Below, piece by piece: positions 56,038-64,000 of a stretch of 64,000 nucleotides of DNA. This DNA comes from CAYGVT01 sp964353355 (GTDB taxonomy: Archaea; Thermoplasmatota; DTKX01; GCA-020343715): NCBI GenBank assembly GCA_964353355.1, contig CAYGVT010000148.1, positions 1 to 64,000 of the forward strand, given 5' to 3'. The notes beneath the pieces were generated by a model that saw only the letters and a list, made by a program, of their open reading frames with translations, ran no database searches and was not told the DNA's origin. Made by a program: the position numbers and the translations under genes. Each line of letters opens with the position of its first letter. The first letter of the stretch is position 1.

Positions 56038-58506
56038 ATGACCGACGAGGCGCCCGGGCAGCAACCGGCGGAGGGCACGACCCCCCCGGGGGGACCTGAG
56101 GGGGTCAAGGGGACGTGGCCCAGCGGGAGGCCCATCAAGGGACCCGGCGAGGGGCCCGGCGAGGGGCCCGGCGAGGGACCCGGCGAGGGGCCCGGCGAGG
56201 CACCCAGCGCGACGCCACCGCCAGTGCTCGCGAACGGGGGCAGCGCGACATCCGAGCAGCACGTCCCGGTTCTGATGCGCAGGTACGTGGCCGCCTTCCG
56301 GCGCACGAGGCTGGGCCATGGGGTCCCGGATGAGCCGACGGCGGCCCCGGCGCCCGAGTCCCGCGCCGACCCGGAGGAGGTCGCGGCCGCGCTCGAGGCG
56401 CGGCTCACCATCGGCCCCGAGGAGCTCAAGGAGATCCAGGACACCTACAACGTCCACAGCATCGAGGAGATCCTCGTCACGCTCAGGATGAAGGAGGAGG
56501 ACCTCGTCCGCATCAAGTCCGACTTCTCCATCAAGATGCGCAACTCGCTCGCCCTCCAGCGCATCAAGTTCGAGCGCGAGCTCAGCGACATGAAGAAGCG
56601 CATGGAGGAGTTCTCGGAGTTCACGACCGCCGAGGACTTCCTCAAGAAGCGCGAGGAGGAGATGAAGCGCAAGGAGCGCGCCCTCGAGGAGAAGTCGGAG
56701 GAGCTCGACGAGCTGCGGGGCGAGCTCGAGCAGCTCAAGAAGTCCGGGCGCATCCCCGCAGGCGCCGGCGGAGGCGCGGCCGAGGGGGCGGACAGCAAGG
56801 ACACGTCGGAGCTCCGCGAGATAATCGACGAGCAGGCGATGGAGGTCAGCCAGCTCGAGACGTCCCTGAACAGGTCGCGGTCCGAGCTCGACGAGCTCCG
56901 GGCCGAGATGGAGAAGGAGGCGCGCAGGAGGCAGGAGGCCCAGGACGAGCTGGACAACCTCAAGAAGGGCTCCATCGCCATGATGAAGTACGTCACCTCC
57001 ATGCAGCGCAAGAAGGCCGAGGACGAGATAACCGAGCTCAAGCGCAGCGTCGAGGAGGAGGTCAAGCGCCGCGAGGAGCTGCTCGAGGAGCTGTCGAACA
57101 AGGAGACCGCGGCCCGCACCAAGGACATCGACCTCGACAAGGCCATCTCGCAGGCCGTGTCCGCGGGCGCGAAGGGGGTGGACCTCGACACCCTAGCGAG
57201 GCTCAACCAGGAGCTGCGCGACCGCCAGGCGGCCTTCGAGGCCAAGGACAAGGACCTCAAGCTCAAGGAGCGAAAGATCGTCGCGCAGCTGCGCAAGCTC
57301 AAGGAGGAGCGCGAGCGCGCGAAGGCGGCCGAGCGCGAGGCAATCGACGACAGGATGCAGCAGCTGCCCGACTTCCAGGAGCAGCTGCTGCGCAAGGACG
57401 AGGAGCTCAAGGGATGGCGCAACCAAGTCGAGGTCCTGGAGTCCGAGCTCACCAAGGTCAAGCGCGCCGTCAACTACAAGGACGACGAGTTCTCGCGGCG
57501 GCAGCACGACCTCGAGTACCGCGAGAAGTTGATGCAGGCGGAGCTCACCAGGCTCGAGGAGGCCAAGCGCGACACGGGCGGCTCGACGGAGGTCCTCACG
57601 GCGAAGAAGGAGGTCGAGCGCCTCGAGAAGATCATCGCCACGAAGGAGGCCGAGCTCAAGTCCAAGGAGGCGTTCCTCGCAGGCAAGGAGCGCGAACTGC
57701 AGGTCAAGGAACAGGCGGTCATCTCGAACAACCTGAGGTCCTCGGCCAAGGAGCGCGAGAACGAGCTCACGGCCAACAAGGTCAAGACGGGCACGGCCCG
57801 CCTGGACGACATGATGTACGGCGGCCTCCCGCTGGGCGGCAACGTCCTCATCACGGGCCCTCCCTTCATCGGCAAGGAGGTCCTGGTCGAGGCCTTCATC
57901 GCCGAGGGCATCGCCAAGGGCATCCCCGCGGTGCTCATCCTCTCGGACATGTCACCGCAGGAGATGCGCGCCTCGCTCGCCAACCACGTCTCGTCGGTCG
58001 GAGAGTACGAGAAGCTGGGGATGCTCAAGTACGTGGACGCGTACAGCATCCCGATGGGCCTCCAGCCGGAGGAGGACAACCCCCACATCACCTACTTGAG
58101 CGAGCCCACGGCCTACAATGAGATCATCGGGGCGATGGACAAGCTCTACAAGGAGTTCACCAAGACGGGCGTGGAGTACTTCCGCGTCGTGGTGCTCTCG
58201 ATATCGACCTTCATCACCTACTCGGACGTGAAGGCGACCTATGGATTCTTGCAGAAGCTCACCGGCCGCCTCAAGCTCATGAAGGCCTGCTCCCTCTACT
58301 CGGTCGACGAGGGCATGCACTCGCAGACCGACATCCAGATGCTGGGCCACGTGATGGACGGCTCCTTCCAGTTCAAGGCGGAGAACCTCAAGACATTCAT
58401 CACCATCCAAGGAGTCTGCGACACGCAGTCGCGGGACTGGATACAGTACCAGTACACCAAGAAGGGCCTCAATATCGGCTCGTTCACCCTCACGCACATA
58501 AGGTGA
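56038..58506 (+). CDS. Coiled-coil protein with degenerate KaiC-like domain
   Basis: 822 residues from ATG 56038 with GGGAGGCC upstream. Residues 34-55 are a GEGP-type repeat linker; 80-135 form a small domain with a helical FNVHSIEEILVTLRMKEEDL-like segment (starting YNVHSIEEIL), resembling a helix-hairpin DNA- or protein-binding fold. Coiled coil follows from about 160 to 575. The C-terminal KaiC-like domain (about 582-822) begins KTGTARLDDMMYGGLPLGGN. Its P-loop GPPFIGKEV (607-615) has Glu in place of the usual Ser/Thr, and the Walker B strand VVVLSIS (717-723) lacks the Asp. It is probably a non-hydrolysing partner of the 51676 protein, 145 bp upstream. Confidence 0.85.
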   Translation: MTDEAPGQQPAEGTTPPGGPEGVKGTWPSGRPIKGPGEGPGEGPGEGPGEGPGEAPSATPPPVLANGGSATSEQHVPVLMRRYVAAFRRTRLGHGVPDEPTAAPAPESRADPEEVAAALEARLTIGPEELKEIQDTYNVHSIEEILVTLRMKEEDLVRIKSDFSIKMRNSLALQRIKFERELSDMKKRMEEFSEFTTAEDFLKKREEEMKRKERALEEKSEELDELRGELEQLKKSGRIPAGAGGGAAEGADSKDTSELREIIDEQAMEVSQLETSLNRSRSELDELRAEMEKEARRRQEAQDELDNLKKGSIAMMKYVTSMQRKKAEDEITELKRSVEEEVKRREELLEELSNKETAARTKDIDLDKAISQAVSAGAKGVDLDTLARLNQELRDRQAAFEAKDKDLKLKERKIVAQLRKLKEERERAKAAEREAIDDRMQQLPDFQEQLLRKDEELKGWRNQVEVLESELTKVKRAVNYKDDEFSRRQHDLEYREKLMQAELTRLEEAKRDTGGSTEVLTAKKEVERLEKIIATKEAELKSKEAFLAGKERELQVKEQAVISNNLRSSAKERENELTANKVKTGTARLDDMMYGGLPLGGNVLITGPPFIGKEVLVEAFIAEGIAKGIPAVLILSDMSPQEMRASLANHVSSVGEYEKLGMLKYVDAYSIPMGLQPEEDNPHITYLSEPTAYNEIIGAMDKLYKEFTKTGVEYFRVVVLSISTFITYSDVKATYGFLQKLTGRLKLMKACSLYSVDEGMHSQTDIQMLGHVMDGSFQFKAENLKTFITIQGVCDTQSRDWIQYQYTKKGLNIGSFTLTHIR
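56140..56199 (+). repeat. Five 12-bp tandem repeats (Gly-Glu-Gly-Pro linker)
   Basis: Five contiguous units GG(A/G)CCCGGCGAG in frame near the N-terminus of the 822-residue protein. They encode alternating Gly-Pro-Gly-Glu and probably a flexible spacer. The copies differ only at one base. Confidence 0.9.
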
Positions 58507-58566
58507 GGGGACGATAGGGAGGGCAAGCGGGCGGGGGGAAGGCCCCACCGGCGCCGTTCGCCCGCA

Positions 58567-58881
58567 TCAGAAATCCGATTCGTCGAGGGCGTACATCAAA
58601 TTGTACTGTATCTTGACGAGGAACTCCTTCTCCACGGGCTTCTGGCCCTTCGTGGCGCGAATCTCGTTCACGCGGGCGCAGAAGGCGTCGAAGTCCCGGT
58701 GGCGCAGCCGCTGGACGTCCTCGCGCGACAGCATGTCCTCGAGCTCCGCCTCCAGCGCGCGGCGCTGCTTGCGGTCCCTCCAGGTAGCCACGGCCGCCTT
58801 GGCGACCAGCCCGATGCCCGCGCACACCGCCACGAGCGCGCCCACCGCGAGCCAGAAGAACGGGTCCAAGATGTCGATCAT
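58567..58881 (-). CDS. Small single-helix membrane protein
   Basis: 104 residues from ATG 58881, with GGAGGGCGTGA just upstream; a GTG at 58887 is the alternative. One membrane helix (about residues 7-30) is followed by a charged cytoplasmic helix and a compact C-terminal region (HRDFDAFCARVNEIRATKGQKPVEKEF). The family is not recognised. It converges with the coiled-coil gene and lies 119 bp downstream of purL on the same strand. Confidence 0.65.
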   Translation of the reverse strand: MIDILDPFFWLAVGALVAVCAGIGLVAKAAVATWRDRKQRRALEAELEDMLSREDVQRLRHRDFDAFCARVNEIRATKGQKPVEKEFLVKIQYNLMYALDESDF

Positions 58882-59000
58882 CGTCACGCCCTCCCGCCAG
58901 CCTCCCTACGCGTCCCTCCGCCGACCATGCGCCAGCCTCCGCGCGCCCTGCCCCCCGCCGCGGCCAGCGCCGTCACCACCACCGCTCCCATCCCCACCCG

Positions 59001-61427
59001 TCAGCCCATGAGCGCCCACAGCGGGCGGCCCCAGGCCTCCTCCAGCATGTCCACCGGCAGGTCCACGATGGTCTTCCCGCCCGCCCGCACGAGCAGCGCG
59101 ACGGGCCGCTCGACCGGCGCCAGCGCCCCCGACCCCTTGGGCCGCCTGACCTTCCTGCGCTTCTCCCCCGAGGCGCCCGTCTGGCCGGGGCCAGTGACGG
59201 TGCCGATGGGCTTGACGGGCACCTCGCGCGCCCTCATGGCGCGCTCGAAGTCCCTCGCGTCCGCGACGGGTACCTCGCACACCCACCTGGTGTTGGACTC
59301 GGAGAAGAGGAGCGCGATGCGGCGCACCCCCCGCGGGCCCGACGCGTCCAGGTCCACGTCCGCCCCCAGCTGGCCGCCGATGCACATCTCGGAGAGCGCG
59401 ACGCCCAGCCCCCCGTCCGCGACGTCGTGGCACGCGACCACGAGCCCCTTGGAGTGGGCCGCGAGCATGGCCCCCATGGCCGCATCGAGGGCGTCCAGGT
59501 CCACGTCGGGCGCCTCGGGGTGGTAGGCGCCGTGGCGCGCGTAGAGGGCCGAGCCCGCCATCTGGTCGCGCGTCGTGCCTACCAGGTAGAGGCGGTCGCC
59601 CGCATGCTTGAGGTCGGACGTCACCGCCCTGCGGGCGTCCTCGATCAGGCCGATGCCCAGCACCGACGCCGTCGGCGGCACCACGCTCTCGGGCGTCTCG
59701 TTGTAGAAGCTGACGTTGCCCGAGGGCGACGGGATGCCCAGCCGCTTGCAGGCCGTGCCCATGCCGCGCAAGGTCTCGACGAACTCGCCCATGCGCTCGG
59801 GCACCTCGGGGTTGCCGAAGTTGAGGCAGTTGGTGAGCGAGTGCGGGCGCGCCCCCACGGCGACCAGGTTGCGGCACATCTCGTCGATGACCGTGAGCCC
59901 GCCACGGTAGGGGTCGTGCGCGGTGACGGTCGGCGCGTAGGCCGTGGCCATCGCGAGGCCCCTCCACGAGCCCTCGATGGGGGTGAGGACGGACGCGTCC
60001 TGTGGCCCCGAGTGGCCCATCGCGCCCCTCAGGGGGCCCACGGAGGTCGCCGCGCGCACCTCGTGGTCGTACTGGCGGATGATCCACTCGCGGCTGCAGA
60101 CGTTTGGGTCCGACAGCGTGGCCAGGAGCTCGGTCTGCAGGTCCAGGCCGTCGGCCAGCGCGCCGCCCTGCTTGGGGGCCTTGGGCCGGCCCACCTTGAA
60201 CGGGCGGCAGTACTCCGGGCCGCCCGTGTAGAACTCGATGTCCAAGTCGAGGACGCGGACGCCGCGGTAGCGCACGACGGCGCGACGCCCCGGGACGGTG
60301 TGGCCCAGCACGGTGGCCTCCACGTCCCACCTCTTGAAGAGGTCCAGGACAGGGGCTACGTTCTCGGGCGCGACCGCGAGCATCATGCGCTCCTGCGACT
60401 CGGACACCCATATCTCCCAGGGCTCGAGGCCCTCCTCCTTGAGCGGGACGCGCGAGATGTCGACCTCGGCGCCGGTCCCGCCCGCGAGGGCGAGCTCGCC
60501 CACCACGCAGGAAAGCCCCCCCCCGCCCAGGTCCTTCATGCCGCGGAGCAGGCCCTGCGTGGTCGCGTCGATGCATGCGTGCATGAGGGGCTCCTTGGTG
60601 ATGGGGTCGCCGAGCTGGACCGCCCCGCGGGAGCCCTCCTCGGAGTCCTTCGTTAGCACCGCGGACGCGAACGTGACCCCGTGGATGCCGTCGCGGCCGG
60701 TGCGGCCGCCCACGAGCACGAGGACGTCGCCCACGCCCCCGACCGCGCTGTGGGCGATGTCCTTGCGCCTGACGACGCCGACGCAGCCCACGTTGACGAT
60801 GCAGTTGCCCACGTAGCCCCGGTGGAAGAAGAGGCCCCCGGACACCGTCGGGACGCCGATGCGGTTGCCGTAGTCGCGGATGCCCGCCACGACCCCGGCC
60901 ATGAGCGCCTTGGGGTGCTTGACCCCGGGCGGGAGCTCGGCCGCGGGCAGGTCCAGCGGGCCGAAGTATAGGGGGTCGACGAGCGCGACCGGCTGCGCGC
61001 CCATGCACAGCACGTCGCGGACGATGCCCCCGATGCCCGTCGCGGCCCCGCCGTAAGGCTCGATGGCGCTCGGGTGGTTGTGGCTCTCGATGCGGATGGC
61101 GTAGGCCCACTCGTCGTCCATGGCCATGACGCCCGCGTCCTCGCGCGCGAGCACATCGGGCGAGTCGATGGTGAGGATGTGCTGCTTCAGGAAGAACTTG
61201 GACGATTTGTAGCAGCAGTGCTCCGACCACGCCTGCCCGATTGCCTGGAGCTCCACCTCGGTGGGGTTGCGCCCCTCGTCGAGGAAGTGGTCGCGCACCC
61301 GCCGCATCTCCTCGATGCTCAGCCCGAGGGCCAACTCCCGGCCGATGCGGTCCAGGTCGACGTCGCGCGCCTCCCGCAGGTTGACGTCGACCAGGGGGAA
61401 GCCCACATCGCGCTCGTTGAAGTGCAT
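59001..61427 (-). CDS. purL: Phosphoribosylformylglycinamidine synthase subunit PurL
   Basis: 808 residues. The small-type PurL catalytic subunit of FGAM synthase, acting with PurS and PurQ in purine synthesis. The signature QAWSEHCCYKSSKFFLK near 66-82, IRIESHNHPSAIEPYGGAATGIGG near 110, LGGGGLSCVVGELALAGG near 300 and later ACHDVADGGLGVALSE near 668 are present. It is somewhat longer than the usual 720-760 residues, owing mainly to the C-terminal region. It starts 25 nt after purS. PurQ is not in the window. Confidence 0.95.
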   Translation of the reverse strand: MHFNERDVGFPLVDVNLREARDVDLDRIGRELALGLSIEEMRRVRDHFLDEGRNPTEVELQAIGQAWSEHCCYKSSKFFLKQHILTIDSPDVLAREDAGVMAMDDEWAYAIRIESHNHPSAIEPYGGAATGIGGIVRDVLCMGAQPVALVDPLYFGPLDLPAAELPPGVKHPKALMAGVVAGIRDYGNRIGVPTVSGGLFFHRGYVGNCIVNVGCVGVVRRKDIAHSAVGGVGDVLVLVGGRTGRDGIHGVTFASAVLTKDSEEGSRGAVQLGDPITKEPLMHACIDATTQGLLRGMKDLGGGGLSCVVGELALAGGTGAEVDISRVPLKEEGLEPWEIWVSESQERMMLAVAPENVAPVLDLFKRWDVEATVLGHTVPGRRAVVRYRGVRVLDLDIEFYTGGPEYCRPFKVGRPKAPKQGGALADGLDLQTELLATLSDPNVCSREWIIRQYDHEVRAATSVGPLRGAMGHSGPQDASVLTPIEGSWRGLAMATAYAPTVTAHDPYRGGLTVIDEMCRNLVAVGARPHSLTNCLNFGNPEVPERMGEFVETLRGMGTACKRLGIPSPSGNVSFYNETPESVVPPTASVLGIGLIEDARRAVTSDLKHAGDRLYLVGTTRDQMAGSALYARHGAYHPEAPDVDLDALDAAMGAMLAAHSKGLVVACHDVADGGLGVALSEMCIGGQLGADVDLDASGPRGVRRIALLFSESNTRWVCEVPVADARDFERAMRAREVPVKPIGTVTGPGQTGASGEKRRKVRRPKGSGALAPVERPVALLVRAGGKTIVDLPVDMLEEAWGRPLWALMG

Positions 61428-61452
61428 GGCAACACCTGTGCCGCCGCACGCC

Positions 61453-61695
61453 TCAGAGTATCCTCACGGAGTAGTTGTGGATGACCGGGTTGGCCAGCAG
61501 CTTGTGGCACATCTGCTCCAGCTGGGCGCGGGCCCTGTCCTCGTCCGCCTCGGAGAGGCGCAGCCTGTAGACCTTGACGCTGCCCACGTGCTCGATGCCA
61601 TCGAACCCGAGCAGGCCGAGCGTCTTTCGCACGTTGCCCCCCTCTGGGTCCGCCACACCCTTCTTCAGCTCGACGCGTATCTCCGCCTCGACCAA
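61453..61695 (-). CDS. purS: FGAM synthase subunit PurS
   Basis: 80 residues from TTG 61695 (GGGTGGA upstream). EIRVELKKGVADPEGGNVRKTLGLLGFDGIEHV and the KVYRLRLSEAD region are typical of PurS, which bridges PurL and PurQ for ammonia channelling. A TATA box (CCTTATAACA, 61741-61750 minus) lies about 46-55 nt upstream. It heads a purS-purL operon. Confidence 0.94.
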   Translation of the reverse strand: MVEAEIRVELKKGVADPEGGNVRKTLGLLGFDGIEHVGSVKVYRLRLSEADEDRARAQLEQMCHKLLANPVIHNYSVRIL

Positions 61696-61938
61696 TGTTC
61701 CACCCGCTGGATGGTACCGACCTTCTGTAAGGCCCCGGACTGTTATAAGGTTGTCGCGCGCGGGGTGGCAGGACGATGCCGGGGGGCGGCCACGCTAGGG
61801 TAGGTTGGCCTTGCCGCGGCCCTTGCCCTCGACCTTCGCGGCCCTGCCATCTCCGTTGCCCTTGCCCTTGCCCTTGCCCTAGCCCTTGCCCTTGCCCTTG
61901 CCCTTGCCCTAGCCCTGGCCCTGGCCCTTGCCCTAGCC

Positions 61939-63336
<1,398 letters not shown>

Positions 63337-63437
63337 AGGGTAGTGGCCGACGACTAATAAAAGTTGCTCCCAGCAGGGCCCGCCCCCCCGTCCTCCCAGC
63401 AATGGCCATCGGCCGGCCCCGCCCACCTCGCGACAAT

Positions 63438-63448
63438 GTTATATATGC
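63438..63448 (+). promoter_or_regulatory. TATA box of the right-end KaiC-like gene
   Basis: GTTATATATGC, 41-51 nt before the ATG at 63489; a GGGAGGCAG Shine-Dalgarno-like stretch follows the predicted transcript start. Confidence 0.6.
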
Positions 63449-63488
63449 CGAATCCGCATATGCGCCCTGACCGAGGGAGGCAGTTCAG

Positions 63489-64000
63489 ATGCCAAGGGAG
63501 CTTATGAAGACGTACATCGCGGGTTTCGATGACAAGCTCGGGGGCGGCATCCCAGAGGGCTCCGTCGTGCTGATCGTCGGGGAGCCCGGCACGATGAAGT
63601 CGTCGCTCGCGTTCAACGTGCTGTTCCACAACGCCGTCAAGGATGGCGTCCCGGGCGTGTACATCTCGCTCGAGCAGTCCCGCGAGAGCCTCATGGACCA
63701 CATGAGCAACCTCGAGATGGACATCTCGGTCTGCGAGGACCTGGTGAGCATCCTGGACCTGGGCCTCATCCGCAAGAACCTGACCATGCTAGCGGACCAG
63801 TCGTGGATGCACGTTTTCAAGATGTACGTCGAGCAGCTCCAGAAGACGCACGACTTCAGGCTCATGGTGCTCGACTCGCTGCCGGTCCTGGAGCTCCTCG
63901 CGGAGTTCAAGTCGCCGCGCGCGGACCTGTTCCACTTCTTCGAGTGGCTGCGCGACCAGGACATCACGACCTTCCTCATCTCCGAGATGAGCCAGGACTC
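63489..64000 (+). CDS. KaiC-like RecA-superfamily ATPase, C-terminus beyond window
   Basis: 170 residues are visible before the right edge. The start KTYIAGFDDKLGGGIPEGS is the typical KaiC-domain entry. Walker A is GEPGTMKSS (31-39) and Walker B FRLMVLDS (Asp129), both intact; YISLEQSRESLMDHM near 59 carries the Glu usually found after strand two. This is a stand-alone single-domain form as far as seen, unlike the coiled-coil fusions at 51676 and 56038. Such archaeal KaiC-like proteins act in signalling, motility or DNA repair; the role here is unknown. Confidence 0.9.
   Translation, partial: MPRELMKTYIAGFDDKLGGGIPEGSVVLIVGEPGTMKSSLAFNVLFHNAVKDGVPGVYISLEQSRESLMDHMSNLEMDISVCEDLVSILDLGLIRKNLTMLADQSWMHVFKMYVEQLQKTHDFRLMVLDSLPVLELLAEFKSPRADLFHFFEWLRDQDITTFLISEMSQD

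Noticed and set aside
51676..58506. SMC or Rad50-type proteins
   Set aside because: SMC/Rad50 split the ATPase between both ends around a hinge or zinc hook. Here the whole P-loop domain is at the C-terminus and there is no N-terminal Walker A or ABC signature.
58906..61449. 847-codon open frame overlapping purL on the same strand, another frame
   Set aside because: It is Arg/Gly/Pro-rich shadow sequence; purL in the neighbouring frame has all the family motifs.

Overview
The window is about 64 kb of a very G+C-rich archaeal chromosome. The archaeal assignment is secure: it carries a TATA-binding protein, RNA polymerase subunit Rpo7 with Spt4, ribosomal proteins eS24 and eS31, Trm1, archaeosine synthase with its radical SAM partner, the archaeal CoA enzymes phosphopantothenate synthetase and GTP-dependent dephospho-CoA kinase, intron-containing tRNAs and A/T-rich TATA elements 25-40 bp before many starts. 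Many secreted or membrane proteins with N-glycosylation-type sequons, Zn-ribbon tails behind a membrane segment, KaiC-like ATPases and high G+C suggest a Thermoplasmatota-like euryarchaeon. That lineage call is inference only.

Layout. 1-9.3 kb: a partial unknown gene, an atypically A/T-rich EEP-family hydrolase, pdxT, hisS, tRNA-Tyr, small regulators, an RNase J-like beta-CASP protein and a Gln/Pro-rich PRC-barrel protein. 9.4-15 kb: tbp, a membrane protein with a 57-bp tandem repeat, hdrC-hdrB, then mobB-tatA and tatC. 15-21 kb: a two-gene unknown operon, a large surface protein and a membrane-anchored beta-propeller. 21-31 kb: archaeosine genes, scpB, a roadblock protein, phosphopantothenate synthetase, a lipoprotein, trm1, a THEP1 NTPase and the archaetidylserine synthase/decarboxylase pair. 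31-42 kb: three large surface proteins interleaved with pyruvate kinase and two PRC-barrel proteins. 42-49 kb: small housekeeping genes, an MtxX-like protein, RNase Z, a tRNA-Arg with two introns, and the rpo7-spt4-dephospho-CoA kinase-eS24-eS31 operon. 49-58.9 kb: a coiled-coil/ATPase locus with an intact insertion sequence in it. 59-64 kb: purS-purL, thiC with a hexanucleotide-repeat tail, and the start of a KaiC-like gene.

The most unusual region is 49.3-58.9 kb. Two very long coiled-coil proteins (1405 and 822 residues) each end in a RecA/KaiC-like domain. The first keeps Walker A and B; the second has lost key residues of both. Small charged or membrane proteins flank them. This looks like an active/inactive ATPase pair carried on coiled coils, perhaps a structural or positioning machine, but no function can be assigned from sequence alone. 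A second notable item is tRNA-Arg(CCG), which is interrupted at the canonical 37/38 site and again in the T-loop.

Most genes are compactly packed, often with 1-8 nt overlaps, and many apparently have leaderless or short-leader transcripts. Start codons were chosen from TATA distance, Shine-Dalgarno-like sequence and family N-termini; several are GTG or TTG.
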